13,870 nucleotides of DNA from Eubacterium sp. Lineage in GTDB: Bacteria > Bacillota > Clostridia > Oscillospirales > Acutalibacteraceae. Each line of letters opens with the position of its first letter. Position 1 is the first letter of the stretch. Below, piece by piece: positions 1 to 6,798 of this stretch. The stretch lies in contig JAILGO010000147.1 in assembly GCA_024696725.1 (NCBI GenBank), positions 1 to 13,870 of the forward strand. Direction: 5' to 3'. The position numbers and the translations under genes are program-made. The notes below the pieces were generated by a model, which ran no database searches, was not told the origin of the DNA, and saw only the letters and a program-made list of their open reading frames with translations.

Positions 1-490
1 TTACGCAGTTAACGGTAATTCCCGACGGAGCGAGCTCCTTTGCGAGCGCCCTCGTAAGTCCGATTACCGCCGCCTTGGTCATTGAATAGAGCGTTTCGCA
101 CGAGGCGCCGCACTCTCCCCAGACTGACGAGATATTGACTATCGCGCCGCTCTTGTTTTTAAGCATACCGAGGGTTGCGAGCTTCGAAGCGAAATAGACC
201 GCTCTTTCGTTAACGGCGGTCACGCTCTCATAATCCCCGGGCGTCGTATCGTTAATCATCTTTATCAGCGACACGCCCGCGTTATTAACGAGCACGTCGG
301 GCGTACCCGTTTTTTCAAACAGGCTCTTTATTTCGTCAAGGCTTCTTAAATCGCACTTAACGGCGGTAACTCCGCTTATATCGGGCTCAGTTTCGTTAAA
401 GGTAATAAAAACCCCGTAGCCCCTGTCTCTGAAAAGCTCAGCGCACGCCTTGCCTATACCGGTAGCGCCGCCCGTAATTAATACATTCAT
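1..490 (-). CDS. Short-chain dehydrogenase/reductase (FabG-like), 3' end cut off by window edge
   Basis: NAD(P)-dependent oxidoreductase of the classical SDR family, here the first 163 codons read on the minus strand from an ATG at 490. Visible signatures: the cofactor-binding glycine motif TGGATGIG at residues 6-13, the NNAG motif at 69-72, and the full catalytic set Asn94, Ser122 (in NISS), Tyr135 and Lys139 (YSMTK). After KELAPSGITVNCV the frame leaves the window, so the substrate-determining C-terminal part is missing. SDRs of this shape reduce 3-ketoacyl-ACP, sugars or steroids, and the visible part does not choose between them. It is cytoplasmic, with no signal peptide. The ribosome site (GGTGA) is weak and the predicted leader is only about 10 nt. 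It is divergent from the GH43 operon and shares its promoter region. Confidence 0.9.
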   Translation of the reverse strand, partial: MNVLITGGATGIGKACAELFRDRGYGVFITFNETEPDISGVTAVKCDLRSLDEIKSLFEKTGTPDVLVNNAGVSLIKMINDTTPGDYESVTAVNERAVYFASKLATLGMLKNKSGAIVNISSVWGECGASCETLYSMTKAAVIGLTRALAKELAPSGITVNCV

Positions 491-505
491 TTTATCACCG
501 AAAAT

Positions 506-534
506 ATATTACCATTATTTATTGAATTTTTCAA
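506..534 (-). promoter_or_regulatory. Predicted sigma-A promoter for the SDR gene
   Basis: Minus-strand -35 TTGAAA (529-534) and -10 TAATAT (506-511) are separated by exactly 17 nt. A TGG just before the -10 gives an extended -10 element. Transcription should start near 499-500, leaving a very short leader before the ATG at 490. The -35 overlaps that of the opposing promoter. Confidence 0.55.
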
Positions 535-550
535 TCTAATAGTATATAAT
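522..550 (+). promoter_or_regulatory. Predicted sigma-A promoter for the GH43/HisC-like operon
   Basis: TTGAAT (522-527) and a perfect TATAAT (545-550) are separated by 17 nt. The start should lie near 557, followed by an AGAGG ribosome site at 567-571, six bases before the ATG at 578. The -35 sits inside the palindrome TTGAA-n3-TTCAA (522-534), which also contains the -35 of the opposing SDR promoter. Confidence 0.65.
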
Positions 551-577
551 TTTATAAATAATAAAAAGAGGTTAACT

Positions 578-1084
578 ATGGAAAGAGAATTCTACACGGT
601 TTCGATATACGTTGACAAGGACGAAACGCTTATAGGCATCCCCTGCGGCGACAGCGATAAGTACGGCATAGCGGACATAGACACGATTATGCTTTTAAAG
701 GCGCCGTACAGCGACAGGGCTCTCGAAAGCTTTGTTGAAAAGGTTATCGGCGCCTGCTACACGAAAAAGCACAACGACGCGGTTTCCACCTCGACGATTG
801 AGCGCTATACGAAAAAGAAGGGCTTTGTTGAGGCTACTGCGGACTTAACGCTTATTTCAATAGTTAAAACCGCTTCGGGCTATTCGCTTATGCCGACGTT
901 TAACGATTACGAAAAGGGTCCGCTCGCCATCGACGACGACGAGCATATCGTACCGATAAGCTACGGCGAGGGCGCTATAGCCGAGGTAATAAGAGGCTTT
1001 ATCGAGGTTTATCTTAAGGCTAATATGTTCTATAAGGAAAAGGCTGAGCTCGAGGCTGAAAAGAAGGCAAAGGAAAACGGTTAA
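578..1084 (+). CDS. Unrecognised 168-aa soluble protein, first gene of the GH43 operon
   Basis: I do not recognise a family. The protein is soluble, with no signal peptide or membrane segment, and alternates predicted strands (FYTVSIYVD, TLIGIPCG, DLTLISIVK) with helices. An acidic run, DDDEH, lies near residue 120. The C-terminus is a highly charged helix (KEKAELEAEKKAKENG), possibly a short coiled coil. The start is well supported by AGAGG six bases upstream and by a consensus promoter. The codon pattern matches the neighbours, arguing for a genuine, non-recent gene. Its stop TAA overlaps the next gene's ATG by one base (TAATG), so translation is probably coupled to the glycosidase. A link to carbohydrate use is suggested only by this context. 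Confidence 0.8.
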   Translation: MEREFYTVSIYVDKDETLIGIPCGDSDKYGIADIDTIMLLKAPYSDRALESFVEKVIGACYTKKHNDAVSTSTIERYTKKKGFVEATADLTLISIVKTASGYSLMPTFNDYEKGPLAIDDDEHIVPISYGEGAIAEVIRGFIEVYLKANMFYKEKAELEAEKKAKENG

Positions 1085-2031
1085 TGCATTTACTCTCTGT
1101 TGAAAAAGGTCACTATACAGGTCAGGCTGACCCGTATATATTAAAAGCCGACGGAAGATATTATATCTACGTTACGGGACACGACGGAATATACGCCTAT
1201 CAGAGCGACAGCCTTTTCAGCGGCTGGGAATACTACGGGCGCGTTATGACGGTTGAAGGTCACGAGGGCTTCTGGGCGCCGAGCGTTATCGAGCTCGACG
1301 GCACTTATTATATGTATAACTCGTTTGAGTTTTACGGCGACGTACCCGACAAGGGCGGTCACCGCCAGACGATGTTCGTTTCTACGGCTGACAATCCGCT
1401 CGGTCCGTTTAAAAACCCTAAGCAGCTTCTTCACCCGTTTTCAATCGACAGTCATATAGTAAAAAACGAGAGCGGACTGTTTCTCTTTTATTCGACTAAC
1501 CGCTTCGAGGGCGAAAGAATCGGCACTTATATCGTCGTAGACAGAATGCTCGACCCGTTCACGCCCGAGGGAAAGCCCGTTACGGTCGTCGCTCCCACTC
1601 TCGACGAGGATATTTACAGACGCGACAGATATAAAAAGGGCGAGCACTGGCACACGATAGAGGGCGCGTTCTATCTCAGAGAGGGCGACTGGCATTACTT
1701 AATGTATTCGGGAAACTGCTACGAGCAGCCGACCTATTACATAGGCTACGCAAGGGTTAAGACCGACGAAACCGACCTCACGAAAATCCGATTCGAAAAA
1801 TATCCCGACGACAAAACGTATTTCCCCGTGCTTTCGGCTAACGAATTCGAGGAGGGAACGGGACATCACTCGATGATTAAAGAGGACGGTCAGTGGTACG
1901 CCGTATACCACGCGAGAGATTATGACAACAGCTCCGGCGCAGACGCCTTCGACGCGCACAACGCCCGTATATGTAAAATACACATAAAGGACGGTGTAAT
2001 CACCGCGGAAAGATATAAGGACAGAATATGA
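1084..2031 (+). CDS. Glycoside hydrolase family 43-type five-bladed propeller protein
   Basis: Likely inverting glycosidase on arabinose- or xylose-containing oligosaccharides (arabinofuranosidase/xylosidase class). At 315 aa it is a bare catalytic beta-propeller without a carbohydrate-binding module. Residues matching the GH43 triad are the general base Asp16 (GQADPYI), the pKa-tuning Asp122 (SIDSHIV) and the general acid Glu193 (HTIEGAF). FWAPSVIE (63-70) and the GTGHHSMI segment (258-265), whose histidine often binds a central metal in GH43, fit too. No signal peptide is present, so it should act in the cytoplasm on imported short oligosaccharides. No sugar transporter is in the window. 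It overlaps the upstream gene by 1 nt and the downstream aminotransferase by 4 nt. Exact substrate cannot be read from sequence; related GH families 32/62/68 share the fold, but motif order favours GH43. Confidence 0.85.
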   Translation: MHLLSVEKGHYTGQADPYILKADGRYYIYVTGHDGIYAYQSDSLFSGWEYYGRVMTVEGHEGFWAPSVIELDGTYYMYNSFEFYGDVPDKGGHRQTMFVSTADNPLGPFKNPKQLLHPFSIDSHIVKNESGLFLFYSTNRFEGERIGTYIVVDRMLDPFTPEGKPVTVVAPTLDEDIYRRDRYKKGEHWHTIEGAFYLREGDWHYLMYSGNCYEQPTYYIGYARVKTDETDLTKIRFEKYPDDKTYFPVLSANEFEEGTGHHSMIKEDGQWYAVYHARDYDNSSGADAFDAHNARICKIHIKDGVITAERYKDRI

Positions 2032-3098
2032 ACGAATGGAAGAAAAATTTGCGGAAAATAAAGCCCTACGTTCCCGGAGAGCAGAGCAAGGATAAAGACG
2101 TCGTTAAGCTGAACGCCAACGAAAACCCCTATCCGCCCTCTCCGAAGGCGATAGAGGCGATAAAAAGCTTCGACGCCGAAGGCTTAAAAAAATATCCCCC
2201 TTCGGACGCGGCTCAGCTTAAGACGGCGATTGCGAAGCACTACGGCGTGGGGGTTGAAAACGTATTTCTCGGAAACGGAAGCGACGACGTTTTAGCTCTC
2301 GCCTTTCAGGCGTTTTTTAACGGCGGCAGGGCGATAGCATTTCCCGATATCACTTACAGCTTTTATCCCGTATGGTGCGAGATGTTTAAAATCCCGTACA
2401 GAACTTATCGGCTCGGCGAGGATTTTCGTATTAATCCCGAGGATTACAGGGAAGAAAACGGCGGCGTCGTTATTCCGAACCCGAATGCGCCTACTTCAAT
2501 AGGAGAAGGCGTTGACTTTATAGAAAAAATACTTGATTATAACCGCGACAGCGTCGTTATAATCGACGAGGCGTACGCTGATTTCGGCGTGCAAAGCGCT
2601 GCGCTTTTTGTTAACGAAGATAAATATAATAATCTTCTCGTAACGGGCACGTTTTCTAAATCGCGTTCGCTTGCGGGTCTTCGTATAGGCTTTGCGCTCG
2701 GCTCGGCTGAGCTTATTTCCGTTCTTGAAGCGGTTAAGAATTCCTATAATTCCTATACAATCGACTCGCTTTCAATCGCTGCGGGTACCGCGTCCGTTGA
2801 GGATAATGAATATTTCAGAGAGGTTATTGATAAAATAATTAAAACGAGAACCCGACTGACCGAAGCGCTTCGCGCGCTCGGCTTTACGGTTTTCGACTCG
2901 TCGGCGAACTTTGTTTTCGCGACTCACGATACTCTGAATATGCGCGATATGTTTGAATACCTTAAAACGAAAAAGGTCTTTATACGCTATTTCAACCTGC
3001 CGAGAATTGATAATTTCGTAAGAATTACCGTCGGCACGGACGAAGAAATTGATATACTTTTAAGAGAAATCATAAATTACACGGAGGAAAAAATATGA
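2028..3098 (+). CDS. hisC: HisC-like PLP-dependent aminotransferase (fold type I)
   Basis: Most similar to histidinol-phosphate aminotransferase, which converts imidazole-acetol phosphate and glutamate to histidinol phosphate and 2-oxoglutarate. The 356-aa length is normal for HisC. Recognisable segments: LNANENPYPPSP (28-39), FPDITYSFYPV (105-115), NPNAPTS (151-157), IIDEAYADF (178-186) with Asp180 to pair with the PLP ring nitrogen, the Schiff-base lysine Lys211 in FSKSRSLAGLR, and Arg332 in VRITVGT for the substrate carboxylate. NPNAPTS departs from the usual NPN-N-PTG of the family. The start ATG overlaps the GH43 stop (ATGA). No other histidine gene is nearby, so it may be an orphan HisC or an amino-acid or phosphoamino-alcohol aminotransferase of the same subfamily; the symbol is provisional. 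Confidence 0.8.
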   Translation: MNEWKKNLRKIKPYVPGEQSKDKDVVKLNANENPYPPSPKAIEAIKSFDAEGLKKYPPSDAAQLKTAIAKHYGVGVENVFLGNGSDDVLALAFQAFFNGGRAIAFPDITYSFYPVWCEMFKIPYRTYRLGEDFRINPEDYREENGGVVIPNPNAPTSIGEGVDFIEKILDYNRDSVVIIDEAYADFGVQSAALFVNEDKYNNLLVTGTFSKSRSLAGLRIGFALGSAELISVLEAVKNSYNSYTIDSLSIAAGTASVEDNEYFREVIDKIIKTRTRLTEALRALGFTVFDSSANFVFATHDTLNMRDMFEYLKTKKVFIRYFNLPRIDNFVRITVGTDEEIDILLREIINYTEEKI

Positions 3099-3529
3099 GA
3101 CAGTTAGCTAAGGCGCTTGCGGTATTTATTAACCTTGCGAACTACGGGGTAGGAATAGCGGTAGCGCTTATCCTCTTATTAAAAGCGGATTTTACCTCGG
3201 TATTCTATCTTCAGGGACTTACGACGAACGAAAGCCTGTTTTTCAATATGCTTCTCTTTATCGCGGGACTCGCGCTTTTAGGACTCGTTCTTATACTCCT
3301 TACGAAAGAATACAAGAAGCTCTCGCTTATAATTGAATTTCCGATAGTGTTCGAGGCGCTTCCGCTGATAGTTTCCGTAATAAGCATAATATACGGCTTT
3401 CGCGCAGACACCCAAAGAGAAAAAATCTTCGTAATCGCGGCGGCGGTTATTTACGCTCTTCTATCGCTCGTAATTATCTACGCGGGCGCGACGGTATATC
3501 AGATTTTTCCGAAGGACGAAGAAAAATAA
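3095..3529 (+). CDS. Small four-helix membrane protein of unknown function
   Basis: A 144-aa integral membrane protein. Hydrophobic segments at about residues 10-29, 48-70, 76-101 and 111-134 predict four transmembrane helices, with short charged loops (KEYKK at 71-75, RADTQREK at 103-110) and a charged tail (FPKDEEK). I see no catalytic motif, cysteine pair or transporter signature and do not recognise the family. Its ATG overlaps the HisC-like stop by 4 nt (ATGA), so it is translationally coupled and is the last gene of the operon, followed within 6 nt by a terminator hairpin. The tight coupling makes it a true gene even though its role is open. Confidence 0.75.
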   Translation: MRQLAKALAVFINLANYGVGIAVALILLLKADFTSVFYLQGLTTNESLFFNMLLFIAGLALLGLVLILLTKEYKKLSLIIEFPIVFEALPLIVSVISIIYGFRADTQREKIFVIAAAVIYALLSLVIIYAGATVYQIFPKDEEK

Positions 3530-3534
3530 AAAAC

Positions 3535-3565
3535 AAACCGTGTGAAAACACGGTTTATTTTTTTT
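3535..3565. terminator. Bidirectional intrinsic terminator between convergent operons
   Basis: A perfect 9-bp stem, AAACCGTGT (3535-3543) with ACACGGTTT (3548-3556), is closed by a GAAA tetraloop on the plus strand. It is followed by A and eight T. On the minus strand the same hairpin is followed by GTTTTTTATTTTT. It therefore suits both the membrane-protein operon (stop at 3529) and the lepA operon (stop codon at 3566-3564). Confidence 0.85.
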
Positions 3566-5384
3566 AGTCGTCATCGTCGCTTGACAGTTTAAGAACGGCA
3601 AGGAACGCCTCCTGAGGCACCTCGACGGAGCCGAAGCGGCGCATACGCTTTTTACCCTCCTTCTGTTTTTCAAGGAGCTTTTTCTTTCGGGTTACGTCGC
3701 CTCCGTAGCACTTGGCAAGCACGTCCTTACGAAGCGCCTTAACGGTCTCTCTTGCGATAACCTTTCCGCCGATTGCAACCTGAATCGGAATTTCAAACAG
3801 GTGACGCGGGATGTATTTTTTAAGCTGCTCGGCAATTCTTCTCGCTCTTGTATACGCCTTTTCGCGATGGATAATAAACGAGAGAGCGTCGATTAAATCG
3901 CCGTTGAGAAGCACGTCGACCTTAACGAGCTCGCTTCTTCTGTAATCCTTAAGCTCATAGTCAAACGAGGCGTAGCCGCGCGTTCTCGACTTAAGAGTAT
4001 CGAAGAAGTCGTAGATAATTTCATTAAGCGGAAGTTCGTAGTGAATATCCGCTCTTTCCGGCGTGATATAATTCATAGTGATAAATATACCGCGTTTTTC
4101 CTGGCACAAATCCATTACCGCGCCTATAAACTCGCTCGGAACGTAGAGATGAGCGTCGGCGTACGGCTCCTCGCAATAGTCGATATTAGCGGGGTCGGGA
4201 TAGTTAGTCGGGTTATCTATTTCAACCATCGTACCGTCGGTAAGATGGATTTTATAAACAACGCTCGGAACGGTTGCAATTAAATCGAGGTTATATTCCC
4301 TGTCGAGCCTTTCCTGAATAATCTCAAGGTGCAGGAGTCCGAGGAAGCCGCAGCGGAAGCCGAAGCCGAGCGCTCCCGAGGTTTCGGGCTCATAAGAGAG
4401 CGACGCGTCGTTAAGCTGAAGCTTTTCAAGCGCGTCGCGCAGAGCCTCATAGTCAGCGCCGTCGGCGGGATAAATTCCGCAGAACACCATCGGGTTAACC
4501 TTGCGGTAGCCGGGAAGCGGCTCGGGCGCGCTGTTCGGAACGGTAGTAACCGTATCGCCGACCTTAGCGTCGCCTACCGTTTTAATCGAAGCGGTAATAT
4601 AGCCGACCTCGCCCGCGGTGAGCTCCGCCGCCTTTTCCATCGAGGTAGCGCGCATATAGCCGACCTCAACGACGGTGAACTGAGCGCCCGTCGACATAAT
4701 CTTCATCGTGTCGCCCGCCTTGATTTTTCCGTCCATAATTCTTACGTAAACTATAACGCCGCGGTAGCTGTCGTAAACCGAGTCGAAGATAAGCGCCGTA
4801 AGCGGCTTATCGTCGTCGCCCCCGGGCGGCTTTATTTCATTTACGATATACTCGAGAACCTCACCGACGTTTTCACCCGTTTTTGCGCTGATACGCGGCG
4901 CGTCAAGACAGGGTATGCCGATTACGTCCTCGACCTCCTGAGCCGCTCTTTCCGCGTCGGCGGCAGGCAGGTCGATTTTATTGATTACGGGGAGAATATC
5001 TAGGTCGTGGTCAAGCGCGAGGTAGGTATTGGCAAGCGTCTGAGCCTCAACGCCCTGAGACGCGTCAACGATAAGAAGAGCGCCTTCGCACGCTGCGAGC
5101 GAGCGCGACACCTCATAATTAAAGTCGACGTGACCGGGGGTATCTATAAGATTGAATATATAGTCCTCGCCGTTTTTCGCTTTATAGTTAAGCTTTACGG
5201 CGTGCGCCTTTATTGTAATTCCCCTTTCCCTTTCAAGCTCCATATCGTCGAGTATCTGCTCCTGCATATCGCGCTTTTCGACCGAGCTTGTAAGCTCTAA
5301 AAGACGGTCCGCAAGAGTTGACTTACCGTGGTCAATATGAGCTATTATGGAAAAGTTTCTTATATTTTTCTTATTTACAGACAA
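3564..5384 (-). CDS. lepA: Elongation factor 4 / LepA, ribosome back-translocase GTPase
   Basis: Translation factor that binds stalled or mis-translocated ribosomes and is linked to 30S biogenesis. At 606 aa it is full length. GTPase motifs: P-loop AHIDHGKST (15-23), switch I region [10 protein letters not shown] (51-60), DTPGH (81-85), NKID (135-138) and SAKTG (166-170). The LepA-specific core [16 protein letters not shown] and the basic C-terminal domain ([20 protein letters not shown]) separate it from EF-G and TypA. The start is TTG at 5384-5382: a GAGGA ribosome site lies 7-8 nt upstream and the conserved N-terminus ([17 protein letters not shown]) follows directly, with no in-frame ATG between. 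It begins 12 nt after the nucleotidyltransferase stop, whose codon lies beside the ribosome site, suggesting coupling. It is the last gene of a seven-gene minus operon. Confidence 0.97.
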   Translation of the reverse strand: MSVNKKNIRNFSIIAHIDHGKSTLADRLLELTSSVEKRDMQEQILDDMELERERGITIKAHAVKLNYKAKNGEDYIFNLIDTPGHVDFNYEVSRSLAACEGALLIVDASQGVEAQTLANTYLALDHDLDILPVINKIDLPAADAERAAQEVEDVIGIPCLDAPRISAKTGENVGEVLEYIVNEIKPPGGDDDKPLTALIFDSVYDSYRGVIVYVRIMDGKIKAGDTMKIMSTGAQFTVVEVGYMRATSMEKAAELTAGEVGYITASIKTVGDAKVGDTVTTVPNSAPEPLPGYRKVNPMVFCGIYPADGADYEALRDALEKLQLNDASLSYEPETSGALGFGFRCGFLGLLHLEIIQERLDREYNLDLIATVPSVVYKIHLTDGTMVEIDNPTNYPDPANIDYCEEPYADAHLYVPSEFIGAVMDLCQEKRGIFITMNYITPERADIHYELPLNEIIYDFFDTLKSRTRGYASFDYELKDYRRSELVKVDVLLNGDLIDALSFIIHREKAYTRARRIAEQLKKYIPRHLFEIPIQVAIGGKVIARETVKALRKDVLAKCYGGDVTRKKKLLEKQKEGKKRMRRFGSVEVPQEAFLAVLKLSSDDDD

Positions 5385-5396
5385 ATTGTTTTCCTC

Positions 5397-6521
5397 TTAT
5401 TCTTCGTTTTTGATATTCCTTATATCCTTAACCTCGCCGAGAGTTTTTTCGGGATTTGCGGCGCCTTTGAACAGGCGGTAAATATAATAAACGGGGAGAA
5501 GATACGGACGTTTTTCAAGCACGCGGTAATCCGCCTTCATTTTCTTTACGGGCGGGAAAAGCCTTTTAAGAAGATACTGCTTCTTCGCGCTTTCAAGCGA
5601 GCCTCCCATTCCCTCAAGCTCTCTTGTCAGTTTTATTTTTCCGCTTCCGAAAATTCCGAAGTTTATAAACACCTCGAGAAGCTTTTCGTCGTTTTCGGTA
5701 AGCTCCTCACCGTCGAAGAGCTTAAACGCAAGCTTTCTCGTTTCTCTTTCAAAATCCGCTATACCGTATTCAGAAAGTCTTGAACTGATATATTCATAAT
5801 CGAGCCTTCCGCTCTCTTTTTTCAGGAACAGGTAATTATCGGCTAAAAAGCGTATTCCGCAGCCCGCCGTTGAATAGTGCTTATACATGTGACAGACGTT
5901 ATAGATATAAACGTCGTTAAGTCCCATGTGATAAAGACAGGGATTATCGTCGTCGGGCGACGCGTTTTCCCAGAGATTATCGAAGCGCGGACAAAAATCG
6001 TGCTCCTCAAAGAAGAGCGTTCTATGGAACTCAAAGGTTGAAAACGGCGGCTTATGGTAGTCGTCGCTGTTTTCACCCGTAGCCGTAGGCTTATAGCCGT
6101 TCTCTTTCATTATACGGGCGACGGCGTCGCGGTTTTCGGCGTCGTAGAGGATATCGTTATCGCTCATCTGGCGCATACTCTCTTTAGGATAGTACGCCTT
6201 AAGTATAAGCCCCTTAAGCGGCATAAAGCGGATACCCTTTTCGCTGAGCGCGGAAAAAATCCGCTCGCGTTCGTCGTTCATAACGAGCATTCGTTTAAGC
6301 TCGCTTAACGAGTAGTTACGGAATTCCTGCTTAAGCTGAGCGTCGATACCGTCCGTTTCCGAAATCAACGGGAATATTATATTGTAGACCTGATGCTTCT
6401 TAGCAAGGGTAAGCAAAAACGAAAAGTCGACGCCCTCAGCCGCGGGCGGCTCTTTTTCATTAAGACTGCGGCTGAGCAGCTCGATAAGAAAGCTTACCTC
6501 TTTTTTTCTCGCTTCACTCAT
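5397..6521 (-). CDS. NTP_transf_5-type nucleotidyltransferase family protein
   Basis: A 374-aa protein of the Pol-beta-like nucleotidyltransferase superfamily, resembling the uncharacterised NTP_transf_5 group (Pfam PF14907). The diagnostic region is PLKGLILKAYYP (101-112), Arg117 and then SDNDILY (120-126), where Asp121 and Asp123 are the expected metal-binding pair. A helical region with HMYKHY (211-216) and IRFLADNYLF (223-232) matches the conserved His-x3-His and Arg-x3-Asp pattern I associate with this group. Members are known next to PqqD-like proteins and in peptide-modification loci, but substrate and reaction are not established. It overlaps the upstream pqqD-like gene by one base (TAATG) with no strong ribosome site of its own, so translation is probably coupled. 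Cytoplasmic. A transfer of NMP or a sugar-nucleotide step is inference only. Confidence 0.8.
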   Translation of the reverse strand: MSEARKKEVSFLIELLSRSLNEKEPPAAEGVDFSFLLTLAKKHQVYNIIFPLISETDGIDAQLKQEFRNYSLSELKRMLVMNDERERIFSALSEKGIRFMPLKGLILKAYYPKESMRQMSDNDILYDAENRDAVARIMKENGYKPTATGENSDDYHKPPFSTFEFHRTLFFEEHDFCPRFDNLWENASPDDDNPCLYHMGLNDVYIYNVCHMYKHYSTAGCGIRFLADNYLFLKKESGRLDYEYISSRLSEYGIADFERETRKLAFKLFDGEELTENDEKLLEVFINFGIFGSGKIKLTRELEGMGGSLESAKKQYLLKRLFPPVKKMKADYRVLEKRPYLLPVYYIYRLFKGAANPEKTLGEVKDIRNIKNEE

Positions 6522-6784
6522 TATTCAAGTATTCCCAGCTTTTCTATAGTTTCAAGAGCCTCTTTAACGTCGGCGCGTACGGTTTCTTCGTCGACGTCGT
6601 ACTTTTCAAGCATTGCCTTTACAATGCTGTCCTCGGTCTGCTCCGTTTTAAGAAGCTCGAAAATATACGCGGCGGTAGGATTGTTATTAATAATTCCGTT
6701 AAAGCTTTTCTGAAGCTTTCCCGTCGCGATAGCGAAATTGCTTCCGTCTATATTGCCGAGGATAATATCCTTTTTCAGTTTCAT
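6521..6784 (-). CDS. Solo PqqD-like protein (RiPP recognition element fold)
   Basis: An 87-aa protein that fits the PqqD family (Pfam PF05402) along its whole length. It has an N-terminal strand pair (IILGNIDGSNFAIATGKL), then FNGIINNNPTAAYIFELL (28-45), TEDSIVKAMLEKYDVDEE (50-67) and a final helix ending EKLGILE. PqqD-type domains bind leader peptides of ribosomally made, modified peptides and present them to tailoring enzymes. No radical-SAM enzyme, peptidase or precursor peptide lies beside it; instead it is fused by operon overlap to the nucleotidyltransferase. An AGGTGA ribosome site lies five bases before the ATG, and the upstream dehydrogenase stops 14 nt earlier. It might serve as a partner or adaptor for the nucleotidyltransferase. 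The fold assignment is fairly sure, the function is not. Confidence 0.8.
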   Translation of the reverse strand: MKLKKDIILGNIDGSNFAIATGKLQKSFNGIINNNPTAAYIFELLKTEQTEDSIVKAMLEKYDVDEETVRADVKEALETIEKLGILE

Positions 6785-6798
6785 TTTATCACCTGATT

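Noticed and set aside
4329..5003. 224-codon plus-strand open frame opposite lepA
   Set aside because: It lies wholly antisense to the conserved GTPase-to-core region of lepA, lacks a ribosome site, and its composition (Arg, Ala, Val rich) is what the reverse strand of this codon usage produces.
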